NCBI RefSeq assembly: GCF_947488135.1 | Contig: NZ_CANKYW010000005.1 | Coordinates: forward strand, 124,001 to 188,000 | Direction: 5' to 3' | Source: an uncultured Marivita sp. | GTDB taxonomy: Bacteria; Pseudomonadota; Alphaproteobacteria; Rhodobacterales; Rhodobacteraceae | Length of the DNA: 64,000 nt | Part shown: one piece after another, positions 39,864-47,509 of the stretch | Layout: the number at the start of each line of letters is the position of its first letter | How positions within the stretch are numbered: position 1 is the stretch's first letter | Position numbers and translations under genes: made by a program | The notes under the pieces: generated by a model | Database searches by the model: none | What the model saw: the letters and a program-made list of their open reading frames with translations, nothing else | Told to the model about the DNA's origin: nothing

Positions 39864-40459
39864 ATGTCGCGACCAGGAAACGGAAACCGGCGGAGGAGGG
39901 CAGTGCCGCCTTTGACCGTGAGCTGGACGATCTGCCACAGGAACTCCGCTGGCGGGAATGGATGGGGCGGATCGAGGCGGTGCTCTTCGCCAGCGCGTCA
40001 CCGGTCGGCCGCGACGACCTGGCGCGCGTGGTGGGGCAGGGGGCCTCGGTCGAGATGCTGATCGAGGACATCCAGGCCGAGCTGGTCGGCCGCCCCTACG
40101 AATTGGTTCAAGTCGCCGGCGGTTGGATGTTTCGGACGAAAACGCAGTTCGCCGATGCCATCAAGGCCGCTGCCGATCCCGGCGACCCGTCGCTCGGCTT
40201 CACCGAGATCGAGATGGGGGTGCTCTGCGCCATCGCCTATCACCAGCCGATCGACCGGGCCGGGCTGAAGGACATCTTCGGTAAGGAGGTCAGCCGCGAT
40301 CTGCTGGCCCGGCTGCGCTACAAGGACCTGATCGCCAGCGGGCCGCGGTCGCCGCGGCCTGGGGCGCCGCATACCTTCGTGACGACGGACACGTTCCTCG
40401 TGACCTTCGATCTGCAGAGCCTGCGGGACTTGCCGGAGCTGGATGTGTCGAAGCCGTGA
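39860..40459 (+). CDS. ScpB-like SMC-Scp complex subunit
   Basis: A 199-residue double winged-helix protein of the ScpB type: WMGRIEAVLFASASPVGRDD, YELVQVAGGWMFRTKTQFAD, TEIEMGVLCAIAYHQPIDRA and LLARLRYKDLIASGPR are typical. ScpB binds the kleisin ScpA and regulates the SMC condensin. This copy travels with DUF1403 and an integrase rather than scpA, so it is an accessory paralogue, possibly acting in element or replicon maintenance. The C-terminus ends DVSKP. Confidence 0.87.
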   Translation: MNVATRKRKPAEEGSAAFDRELDDLPQELRWREWMGRIEAVLFASASPVGRDDLARVVGQGASVEMLIEDIQAELVGRPYELVQVAGGWMFRTKTQFADAIKAAADPGDPSLGFTEIEMGVLCAIAYHQPIDRAGLKDIFGKEVSRDLLARLRYKDLIASGPRSPRPGAPHTFVTTDTFLVTFDLQSLRDLPELDVSKP

Positions 40460-40632
40460 TGTCCGAATTATGCGGCGCTCTTCGAGAGGGTGCCGGCCAC
40501 TGTCATACCAGCGCGGCGTCAGAAAGCTCTTCCGGTTGCTCGGCCAAGCGATGCGGACCATTCGCGATCGGATCCTCGGGGACCATGATCGCCGAGACGT
40601 TGAACGCGCTCGTTTGCTGCGCGGGCCGTTTC
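40460..40632 (-). pseudogene. TRAP dctP-like remnant
   Basis: On the minus strand 40604 to about 40510 reads AFNVSAIMVPEDPIANGPHR, then LAEQPEELSDAALV and a stop. This matches the N-terminus of TRAP substrate-binding proteins, and is close to the intact copy at 63843, which has IMVAEDPIAQ in the same place with a near-identical stretch of DNA. There is no start or signal peptide, and the rest is lost. It directly follows the AroQ-like gene in the same orientation, so that operon may once have continued into a TRAP gene. Confidence 0.55.
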
Positions 40633-41151
40633 TCAGCCCTCGCCGCCGAGGAAGGTCGTGTCGTCCAGCGCCTGGGTCATCGCCAGGATCGCGCCGGTAT
40701 AGGAATACTGCCGCATCCCCATGCACATCCCGGTCGCCGAATGGGTGAAGGACGATTTCAACGTCCCCGAATCCAGTCCCCGCGGCATTGCGGGCGCGGC
40801 CGAGATGTTGGCGAAATGCACCTCGATCACCGGGCGGCCAGCATCCTGAAGGGCGTGGCGGATGGCCTCGCCGATGGTCGTGGCGCCGGCGGGATTGATG
40901 ATGTAGCCGTCCACGCGCGCGGCCGATTCATGGATGAATTCCAGGATCGCGCCCTGGTAGTTCGACGAGAAACACTCGATCTCCACCCCGAGGTCCTCGC
41001 CGAAGCGGGTGCAGAACGCCTTGAGATCGTCGAGCGAGGCGATGGAGCCGTAGACCTGTTTCGACCGGTTGCCCAGCGAGGACATGTTCGGCCCGTCGAT
41101 GACCGCGATCTTGTGGCGACGGTCGTTTTCCCGGGTGATTGTGGCTTGCAT
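40633..41151 (-). CDS. Divergent type II dehydroquinase-like (AroQ-fold) enzyme
   Basis: A 172-residue flavodoxin-like protein of the AroQ family. The opening IAVIDGPNMSSLGNRSKQVYG retains the lid Arg29 and Tyr34, and IEVHFANISA retains the late His112. The motif NPGAYTHTS is replaced by NPAGATTIG, losing its His (Thr92), and the region after it (SSFTHSATGMCMGMRQYSY) is unlike AroQ. It may act on a different substrate. It is the last intact gene of a leftward CoA-linked catabolic operon, 14 bp after an SDR gene; no shikimate or quinate genes are near. Confidence 0.75.
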   Translation of the reverse strand: MQATITRENDRRHKIAVIDGPNMSSLGNRSKQVYGSIASLDDLKAFCTRFGEDLGVEIECFSSNYQGAILEFIHESAARVDGYIINPAGATTIGEAIRHALQDAGRPVIEVHFANISAAPAMPRGLDSGTLKSSFTHSATGMCMGMRQYSYTGAILAMTQALDDTTFLGGEG

Positions 41152-41165
41152 TGCTTGTTCCTTCC

Positions 41166-41909
41166 CTAGCGTTTCAGTCGGATCGTCCCCATGCCGCCGT
41201 CGATTTCCAGCGTGGCACCGGTGGTCGAGCGGGCGAGGGGGGAGGCGAGATAGGCGACCGCGTGGCCGATCTCGGCCGGGTCCAGCATGTGGCCGGTGGG
41301 CTGTCGGCGGTCGAATTCGCGCCGGAGCGCGGCGGGATCGTCGGCGCGGGCCACGATCTCGGTCATGAAGGGCGTGTCCACCGTGCCCGGCGCGATGGCG
41401 TTGACGGTGATGTTTTCCGCCACGAGGTCCGCCGAAAGCGCCAGCATCAGCGCCTGGCAGGCGCCCTTGGAGGCGGAATAGAGCACCCGGTCCGGGATGC
41501 CGTTCAGCGCCGAGCACGAGGACATCACCACGATGCTCGCGGCCTTGGATTTCCGCAGCCAGGGCAGGGCGGCCCGCGCCGTGCGTAGCTGTCCGAACAC
41601 GTTGATGTCGAAGACGCGGCGCCAGTCCGCCTCCGTTCCGTCCTCGAGCCCGCCGACGAAGCCCACGCCGGCGTTGTTGACCAGCACGTCGATCCGGCCG
41701 TGGCGCCCGCCGAAGGCGTCGGTGGCGGCGGTTACGGCTTCCATGTCCGTCACATCGGCGATCAGCGCCTCGGCGCCCTTCGGCACGTCGCCGGCCCGGT
41801 CGAGAACGCCGACCGTGGCGCCACGGAGCAGCAAGGCCTCGACGCTGGCGCGCCCGATGCCGGAGGCACCGCCGGTGACAAGGCAGATGCGGTTGTCGAG
41901 ATCGGTCAT
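41166..41909 (-). CDS. SDR family oxidoreductase
   Basis: A 247-residue short-chain dehydrogenase. NAD(P) motif VTGGASGIGRA, NNAGVG, and the catalytic YSASK with Ser in VVMSSCSALNG are intact; the C-terminus has the usual DGGMGTIRL. An acidic Asp after beta-2 (GVLDRAGD) suggests NAD preference. Starts overlap by ATGA with the upstream hydrolase gene (41906-41909). Likely oxidises a hydroxy intermediate in the operon's pathway. Confidence 0.9.
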   Translation of the reverse strand: MTDLDNRICLVTGGASGIGRASVEALLLRGATVGVLDRAGDVPKGAEALIADVTDMEAVTAATDAFGGRHGRIDVLVNNAGVGFVGGLEDGTEADWRRVFDINVFGQLRTARAALPWLRKSKAASIVVMSSCSALNGIPDRVLYSASKGACQALMLALSADLVAENITVNAIAPGTVDTPFMTEIVARADDPAALRREFDRRQPTGHMLDPAEIGHAVAYLASPLARSTTGATLEIDGGMGTIRLKR

Positions 41910-42658
41910 TCCAGCCCTTCCAGGAAGCCGCGGATCGCGGCCGAGGTCTCGCGCGGCGTCTCCAGCAGGCCGAAATGGCCGGCGCCGGGGATCGTGTCGA
42001 ACTCGGCGCGGCCGCCGGCGTCGCGGATCGTCCCGGCGATGCCCATCAGCACGTCTGGCGGCGTGGACAGGTCGCCGGCATAGGCCAGGCACAGGGCGGG
42101 CGGGAGCGCGGGCGCGATCCGCCCGTAACCCTCGAAACTGGCCAGCGCCCGCCAGGCGGCGTCGAACCCCTCGGGCGTCATCTTCGCCAACGACGCGCGG
42201 GCGCGGTCGATGGCGGGTTCCGGCCCCGTCCGGCCGAACCAGCGTTGCACGGTGTGTTCGGTGACCGCCGCGACCGAGCCCCGGGACACGGCGCAGGCGC
42301 GTTCGGCGAAGACCGGAAGGCCCTCATGCGGCGTCGCTGCCAGGCAGACGCTGCGCGCATCGCTGCGGGCGGCCAGTTCCGCAGCCACCGCGCCGCCCAT
42401 CGAGAACCCCGCCAAGTGCCGCGCGCCGGTCTTCCGCATCGCGGCCTCGGCATCGTCCACCATCTGCGTAAGGCTCTCGGCGGAGGTGGCGGCGGCGACG
42501 CCGTGGCCACGCTGGTCGAAGCTCAGGACGCGCCGGCCGGGGCCGAGGTCCAGATCGGCGAAGAACGCCGCCTCCTGCCCCAGCGGATGCAGGCAAAGGA
42601 CGGCCTCCGGCCCCTCGCCCCAGCTCTGCAACTCGGTGTCGAACCCGTTCAGCCTCAT
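41906..42658 (-). CDS. Alpha/beta hydrolase
   Basis: A 250-residue alpha/beta hydrolase resembling enol-lactonases such as PcaD. Nucleophile elbow GFSMGGAV, oxyanion region CLHPLGQE, Asp region AYAGDLSTPPD and His in GAGHFGLLE make a complete Ser-Asp-His triad. The ATG overlaps the CoA-transferase stop by ATGA (42655-42658). It may hydrolyse an ester, lactone or C-C bond in the pathway. A longer in-frame reading to 43087 is rejected because it lies within the CoA-transferase gene. Confidence 0.88.
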   Translation of the reverse strand: MRLNGFDTELQSWGEGPEAVLCLHPLGQEAAFFADLDLGPGRRVLSFDQRGHGVAAATSAESLTQMVDDAEAAMRKTGARHLAGFSMGGAVAAELAARSDARSVCLAATPHEGLPVFAERACAVSRGSVAAVTEHTVQRWFGRTGPEPAIDRARASLAKMTPEGFDAAWRALASFEGYGRIAPALPPALCLAYAGDLSTPPDVLMGIAGTIRDAGGRAEFDTIPGAGHFGLLETPRETSAAIRGFLEGLE

Positions 42659-43869
42659 TTCAGGACGCCTGCCGCTTGCAATGTCTCGACCTCTCCGGCA
42701 CCCATTCCCAGCCAGTCCGACAGCACCTCGGTCGCGTCCCCGCCCAGGTCGGGCGGATAAGTGGCCGGCACCGGCACGCCCGGTCCCATCCGGATGGGCG
42801 AGCCCACGACCTCGATCGCCTGGCCATCCTCGTCCGCCATCGACACGACCATCTCGCGCCCCGAGCCGCGCGCGTCTTCCAGCGCCTCGGGCACGGTCTT
42901 GACCAGCGCGTTGGGCACGTCGTGCTCGGTCAGCCTCTCGGCCCAGTCGGCGGCGTCGCGCGCCATGAAGGCGGGTTCCAGCTCGGCCCAGAGCGCGGCC
43001 TTGTTGGCCAGGCGCAACCGGGCATCGGCGAACCGCGGGTCTTCCAGCAGATCGCCGCGGCCGAGCGCGGAGGCCAGGCCCGCCCACATTTTCTCGGTAT
43101 TGGCGGTGACCGCGATCTGTCGCCCGTCACCGGCGGTGAAGGCGCGGTAGGTGGGGATCGAATCGTGCTGCGCGCCCTGCGGCCCCGGTGTCGCGCCGCC
43201 GATCAGCGCATAGGCGCTTTGATAGCTCAGCATCGCAAGCTGGCAGTCTAGCATGCCCACATCCACGTGCCGGCCGGTGCCGGTGCGCGCCCGTTCCGCC
43301 AACGCGGCGTTGATCGCCACGGCGGCATAGAGCCCCGCCACCGTGTCGCCCGCCGGAATGCCCAGACGGACCGAGGGGCGGCCCGGTTCGCCGGTCAGCG
43401 ACATGACCCCCGACAGCGCCTGCACGATCATGTCATATGCGGGCCGCTTTGCCCAGGGACCGTCCAGGCCGAAGCCGGTGATCGAGGCCCAGATCAGGCC
43501 GGGATGCGCAGCGCGCAACCTGTCGATATCGAGCCCCAGCCGCGCCGGCACGCCGGGGCGGAAATTCTCGACCACCACATCCGATTCGCCCACCAGCCGG
43601 CGCACCAGCGCTTGGCCCTCATCCTGGCGCATGTCGACGCAGACCGAGCGCTTGGTGCGGTTGTTGGCGAGGAAATAGGCACTGTCCTCGCCCACGAAAT
43701 GCGGCGGGATGTGGCGTGAACTGTCGCCCGCGGGCGGCTCCACCTTCACGACCTCGGCGCCCAGATCGGCCAGAACCTGCGTGCAGAACGGACCCGACAG
43801 GAAGGTCGTCAGGTCGAGCACCCGGATCCCGTGAAGCGGCGGTGCGTCTTTCGCGGCGGTCTCGGTCAT
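42655..43869 (-). CDS. CaiB/BaiF family CoA-transferase
   Basis: A 404-residue type III CoA-transferase. It opens with GIRVLDLTTFLSGPFCTQVL, ADLGAEVVKVEPPAGD, then FLANNRTKRSVCVDM and VVENFRPGVPARLGLD; the catalytic Asp lies in HVDVGMLDCQLAML. Such enzymes move CoA between carboxylic acids, so this step probably activates the imported acid. ATGA overlaps link it to both neighbours, showing one tight operon. Confidence 0.93.
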   Translation of the reverse strand: MTETAAKDAPPLHGIRVLDLTTFLSGPFCTQVLADLGAEVVKVEPPAGDSSRHIPPHFVGEDSAYFLANNRTKRSVCVDMRQDEGQALVRRLVGESDVVVENFRPGVPARLGLDIDRLRAAHPGLIWASITGFGLDGPWAKRPAYDMIVQALSGVMSLTGEPGRPSVRLGIPAGDTVAGLYAAVAINAALAERARTGTGRHVDVGMLDCQLAMLSYQSAYALIGGATPGPQGAQHDSIPTYRAFTAGDGRQIAVTANTEKMWAGLASALGRGDLLEDPRFADARLRLANKAALWAELEPAFMARDAADWAERLTEHDVPNALVKTVPEALEDARGSGREMVVSMADEDGQAIEVVGSPIRMGPGVPVPATYPPDLGGDATEVLSDWLGMGAGEVETLQAAGVLK

Positions 43870-44651
43870 GGTGCATGTCCCCCCAGCTGTGAGGTCAGAT
43901 CGGCCGCCGTGGCGGCGACCTCCGTTCCCAGGGCGCGCACGGGAATCTCGGGCGCGCGGGTTCTGGGCATCGTCATGCAGATGGTCCCGATCACCCGGCC
44001 CGGGCCGAAGACCGGCGCGGCGATACCCAGCGCGTCGGGCAGCTTTTCGCCATGACTGATGCAATATCCATCGGCCCGGATACGGGCCAGCTCTTCCGCC
44101 AGGGCGGCGGTATCGGGCAGCTCGGCTCCGGTCGCGGGCGACGCGCCCTCGGCGGCAAGGATGCGCGCGATGTCGGCCTCGGGCAGGTAAGCCAGCGCCG
44201 CCTTGCCGCTGGCGCCCCAGACCAGGCTCAGCGGAGTCTGCATGTCGATCCGGTAGAGCAGTTTCTTCTGCCCGTCGGCGCGTTCCATGAAGGCGATCCG
44301 GCCTTCAGGCATCAGGACCATGCCGTAAAGCACGGTTTCGTCGTAACGCTCGGCCAGGTCGGCGATCACACCGCGTGCCACCTGCGCGGGGGTCGTGCGC
44401 GCCGCCAGTCGATGCGCGACACGGTAGAATTCCGGCCCGATCCCGTAAGCCTGTCCGCGCGATTCGTATTGCGCGAACCCGCCCTCGACCAGAAGGTTCA
44501 ACAGCCGATGCGTGGTCGAGGGCGCAAGCCCAAGCTCGTCGGCCACGTGCCGGACCGATACCGGCCCGTCGGCATCCGCGAGACAGGCGATCAGGGTCAT
44601 CACCCGGTGCGCGGTGCCGGTTCCGGTCTTGCTGGTCGCCGGGTCGCTCAC
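43866..44651 (-). CDS. IclR family transcriptional regulator
   Basis: A 261-residue regulator: winged helix (RVMTLIACLADADGPVSVRH, then ELGLAPSTTHRLLNLLVEGG) and IclR effector domain (LSLVWGASGKAALAYLP and SHGEKLPDALGIAAPVFG). GTG start at 44651 overlaps the thiolase stop (GTGA). It is embedded in the operon it probably controls. The GTTCCG-N5-CGGAAC repeat at 46244-46260, and its twin at 63735-63751, fit IclR-type operators and are the best candidate targets. Confidence 0.9.
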   Translation of the reverse strand: MSDPATSKTGTGTAHRVMTLIACLADADGPVSVRHVADELGLAPSTTHRLLNLLVEGGFAQYESRGQAYGIGPEFYRVAHRLAARTTPAQVARGVIADLAERYDETVLYGMVLMPEGRIAFMERADGQKKLLYRIDMQTPLSLVWGASGKAALAYLPEADIARILAAEGASPATGAELPDTAALAEELARIRADGYCISHGEKLPDALGIAAPVFGPGRVIGTICMTMPRTRAPEIPVRALGTEVAATAADLTSQLGGHAP

Positions 44652-45796
44652 GCCGCGGCCTCGAGGATATGGATAGTGCAGGCGCCGTGATCCATGCCCG
44701 AGATGCCGCCACCGGTCACATGCGTCAGCGCCCGCCTTGCACCGTCGATCTGGCGCGCGCCGGCCTGGCCGGTCAGGTGCCAGAATGCCTCGACCGCCTG
44801 GGCCATGCCCGAGGCGCCCACCGGGTGCCCCTTGGCCAAAAGCCCGCCCGAGGGGTTCACGACCAGCCGCCCGCCATAGCTGGTAGCGCCGTCGCACAGC
44901 AGCTTCACGCTGTCGCCCCGGGGGCAAAGCCCCAGCGCCTCGTAATAGATCAGCTCGGCGATGGAAAAGGCATCGTGCAGCTCGACCATGTCGAGCGCGT
45001 CCGCGCCCATGCCGGCCTGCTCATAAGCCTCGGCGGCGGAATGAAAGGTGATCTCGGGTGTCAGCATGTCGCGAAACCCGGTGGTGGCCTTTCCCGAATG
45101 CAGAACCGAGGCGCGAATGGCGGCGCCCGGCAGGCCCAGCTCGCGGCGCTTGCGCTCCGAGACGACCACCGCCGCGGCGGCGCCGTCGCCCGTGGGGCAG
45201 CATTGCAGCAGCGTCAGCGGCTCGGCGATGGGGCGCGAGGCCATGACCTCCTCGACGGTGGTTTCCTTGCGGAACTGCGCGAAGGGATTGGCGGCGCCGT
45301 GGCGCCGGGCTTTGACCGATACCCCGGCCAGAAGCTCGGGCGTTTCGCCGCGTTCGTGCAGGTAGCGTCGCGCGCGCATGGCATAAAGCGCCGGCATGAC
45401 CATGCCGCGCGCGACCTCGGGGTCTTCCTCGACCAGCGGCAGTGTGCCGCCGCCGAACTGGGTCAGCTTGTCCACCCCGATGGCCAGCACGATGTCTGCG
45501 CGGCCCTCCGCGATATCGCGCGTCGCCAGGTGCAGCGCCGTGGCCCCGCCCGAACAGGCGTTGTCGGTGTTGACGACCGGCACGCCGCCGATGCCGATCT
45601 CCTTCACGATGCGTTGCCCGGTCAGCATGCCGCCGAAGGCATGGCCGCAGGTGACCGTCTGGATATCGCCCGGTTTCAGCCCGCAGGCGCGCAGCGCGGC
45701 GCGCACCGCCGGCACCGCCAGCCCGACATAGGAAGAGGTCTTGTGCTTGCCCATCGGAATCATGCCCGCGCCGATGATTGTGCCCAGATCGCTCAT
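44648..45796 (-). CDS. Thiolase family protein (SCPx/acetyl-CoA acetyltransferase type)
   Basis: A 382-residue thiolase-fold enzyme. The Cys nucleophile lies in NTDNACSGGATALHLA; the later VELHDAFSIAELIYYEALG and GGLLAKGHPVGASGMAQ supply the His positions. The HDAF and absence of a second CxG Cys near the C-terminus place it in the SCPx-like group that pairs with OB-fold (DUF35) partners, as here. Role: thiolytic cleavage or acyl transfer in CoA-dependent breakdown. Start ATG at 45796 overlaps the OB-fold stop by ATGA. Confidence 0.9.
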   Translation of the reverse strand: MSDLGTIIGAGMIPMGKHKTSSYVGLAVPAVRAALRACGLKPGDIQTVTCGHAFGGMLTGQRIVKEIGIGGVPVVNTDNACSGGATALHLATRDIAEGRADIVLAIGVDKLTQFGGGTLPLVEEDPEVARGMVMPALYAMRARRYLHERGETPELLAGVSVKARRHGAANPFAQFRKETTVEEVMASRPIAEPLTLLQCCPTGDGAAAAVVVSERKRRELGLPGAAIRASVLHSGKATTGFRDMLTPEITFHSAAEAYEQAGMGADALDMVELHDAFSIAELIYYEALGLCPRGDSVKLLCDGATSYGGRLVVNPSGGLLAKGHPVGASGMAQAVEAFWHLTGQAGARQIDGARRALTHVTGGGISGMDHGACTIHILEAAA

Positions 45797-46212
45797 GCCG
45801 GTTCGACCCACCACTCGGACCCTTCGGCGCGCAGCACCACCGGCAGGTCACAGGCCAGCGCGTCGGCGGGTGCACGGACATGCGCAAAGGCGCGCAATCC
45901 CGAGGGGAAATCGACATATCCCAGCGTGTAGGGCGTGGGTCGCGTGGCCGAGACGTGAATGGTCGAGAAGGAATACAGCACCGCCTCGGGGCCGAAAAGC
46001 GCGGGCTCCATGTCATAAGCGCCCGTCTCGGGACAGATGGGACGGGCCGGGAACGCCTCGACGCCCGAAGAGGCCGAGCGCGCGCCCCGCAGCATCACGG
46101 CGCCGTCCCGAACCACGAAATCGCCCTCGGGATCGGGCGCCAGATCGTCCATCGGCAGCACGGCGTCGTTCACCGCGTCGCCGGCCGGGGCTTGGGTCGG
46201 ATCGTCCGTCAT
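45793..46212 (-). CDS. DUF35-type OB-fold protein
   Basis: A 139-residue OB-fold protein of the acyl-CoA-associated DUF35 type, the usual partner of SCPx-like thiolases. The OB part reads LYSFSTIHVSATRPTPYTLG, YVDFPSGLRAFAHV. The N-terminal rubredoxin-like zinc ribbon normally seen is degenerate: only one Cys (ARPICPETGA) is visible where four are expected. First gene of the leftward operon, divergent from the TRAP genes. Confidence 0.82.
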   Translation of the reverse strand: MTDDPTQAPAGDAVNDAVLPMDDLAPDPEGDFVVRDGAVMLRGARSASSGVEAFPARPICPETGAYDMEPALFGPEAVLYSFSTIHVSATRPTPYTLGYVDFPSGLRAFAHVRAPADALACDLPVVLRAEGSEWWVEPA

Positions 46213-46243
46213 GGGCCTTCCTCGATCTTTGGCATCCTTGATT

Positions 46244-46260
46244 GTTCCGTTAATCGGAAC
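46244..46260. promoter_or_regulatory. IclR-type operator upstream of dctP
   Basis: GTTCCG, TTAAT, CGGAAC is a perfect 6-5-6 inverted repeat, with a further half-site ATTCCA at 46264-46269. The TTGACA -35 begins 15 bp after the repeat. The same three half-sites with the same spacing occur at 63735-63760. Position upstream of -35 suggests an activator site. Confidence 0.7.
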
Positions 46261-46275
46261 GCCATTCCATTTTGG

Positions 46276-46304
46276 TTGACAGCTTTTCCGGAGTCAAGCT
46301 AGCG
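46276..46304 (+). promoter_or_regulatory. Putative promoter of the first TRAP operon
   Basis: TTGACA at 46276-46281 is a perfect -35; 17 bp later CTAGCG (46299-46304) is a poor -10. A consensus -35 with a weak -10 behind an operator fits activator-dependent transcription. The dctP start is at 46391. Confidence 0.55.
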
Positions 46305-46390
46305 TTTGGCATTCGACCCAGAGAACGGGTCACCGGCCCGGCCGCAATCGCGCGATGCCGGGCCGGATCAAAATGGATGGGAGGACCGAA

Positions 46391-47446
46391 ATGGCCGGAT
46401 ACGGAATCAGCAGAACACTTGCGGCATTGGGCGCCGCGGTGACGATCGCCTGCGCGGCGAACGCACAGGACGCGGAGGAGGTCGAACTGAACCTCGCGGC
46501 GTTCTACCCCTCGACCCTGACGCAGCTGGGCGAGGGCGCCAAGCTCTTCGCCGACAGGGTCAACCTGATCGGGCAGGGCTCGGTGCAGGTCAATTTCTTC
46601 GAGCCGGGCGCTCTGGTGCCCTCGCTGGAGATCTTCGACGCGGTGGCATCGGGCTCGGTGGACATGGGCCATGCCTCTTCGGGGCTCTGGGCGTCCAAGA
46701 ACTCAGCCCTGGTGCTGTGGAACGCGTTTCCCTTCGGCCCCGCGGCGGGCGAATACCTCGCTTGGCTGCGCTATGGCGGCGGCGAGGAGCTGCGCAACGA
46801 ACTCTATCACCCGCTGGGCGTGCACGGCATCACCTGCGGTATCATCGCGCCCGAGGCGTCTGGCTGGTTCCGCGAGGAAATCACCGATCTTTCCCAGCTG
46901 GAAGGCATCAAGATGCGCTTTTTTGGACTGGGTGGAAAGGTGATGGAAAAACTGGGCGTCGAGGTGCAGCTTCTGGCCGGCGGCGACATCTATCCCGCGC
47001 TAGAACGCGGCACGATCGACGCTACCGAGTTCTCGATGCCTGCCATCGACCAAGGCGCGGGCCTCTACCAGATCGCCAAGCACTATTACTTTCCCGGATG
47101 GCACCAGCAAGCGACGCCGCATGACCTGATCGTCAATCTCGACGTGTGGAACGGACTGAGCGAGCAGCAGCAGGGGATCCTGGAGACCACCTGTGACGCG
47201 GTGACCGCCATTGAGTTCGCGCAGGGCGAGGCGATCCAGTTCGACGCGCTCCAAGAGATGCAGGAAGAAGGCGTCGAGTTGCACCAGTGGACCGACGCGC
47301 AACTGACCACCTTCGAAGAGAAGTGGCAGGAAGTGCTGGAAGAGGAAATCGCGGCGAACCCCGATTTCGAGCGGGCCTGGGAGAGCATCTCGGAGTTTCG
47401 CGAAAACTACGAGATCTGGTCCGAATACGGCTATCTCGACCGCTGA
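46391..47446 (+). CDS. TRAP transporter substrate-binding protein DctP (TakP-like)
   Basis: A 351-residue periplasmic binding protein with signal peptide MAGYGISRTLAALGAAVTIA, CAANA. The binding region reads GIKMRFFGLGGKVMEKLGVE with the carboxylate-binding Arg, then GGDIYPALERGTIDATEFSM, and YYFPGWHQQATPHDL. These resemble TakP, the 2-oxoacid-binding protein of Rhodobacter. A carboxylate, perhaps a keto or hydroxy acid, is the likely ligand. GGGAGG lies 7 bp before the ATG. A hairpin separates it from dctQ. Confidence 0.92.
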   Translation: MAGYGISRTLAALGAAVTIACAANAQDAEEVELNLAAFYPSTLTQLGEGAKLFADRVNLIGQGSVQVNFFEPGALVPSLEIFDAVASGSVDMGHASSGLWASKNSALVLWNAFPFGPAAGEYLAWLRYGGGEELRNELYHPLGVHGITCGIIAPEASGWFREEITDLSQLEGIKMRFFGLGGKVMEKLGVEVQLLAGGDIYPALERGTIDATEFSMPAIDQGAGLYQIAKHYYFPGWHQQATPHDLIVNLDVWNGLSEQQQGILETTCDAVTAIEFAQGEAIQFDALQEMQEEGVELHQWTDAQLTTFEEKWQEVLEEEIAANPDFERAWESISEFRENYEIWSEYGYLDR

Positions 47447-47466
47447 CGACACGCCTGCCGCGCCTC

Positions 47467-47485
47467 GGTTCCGGGGCGCGGAACC
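47467..47485 (+). promoter_or_regulatory. Stem-loop between dctP and dctQ
   Basis: GGTTCC, GGGGCGC, GGAACC forms a 6-bp stem in the 63-bp gap. It probably stabilises the dctP message or lowers dctQM expression relative to the binding protein. A similar hairpin sits at the same place in the second TRAP operon (57562-57596). Confidence 0.6.
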
Positions 47486-47509
47486 CCAACTGACAAACGG
47501 CAGGCCCCC

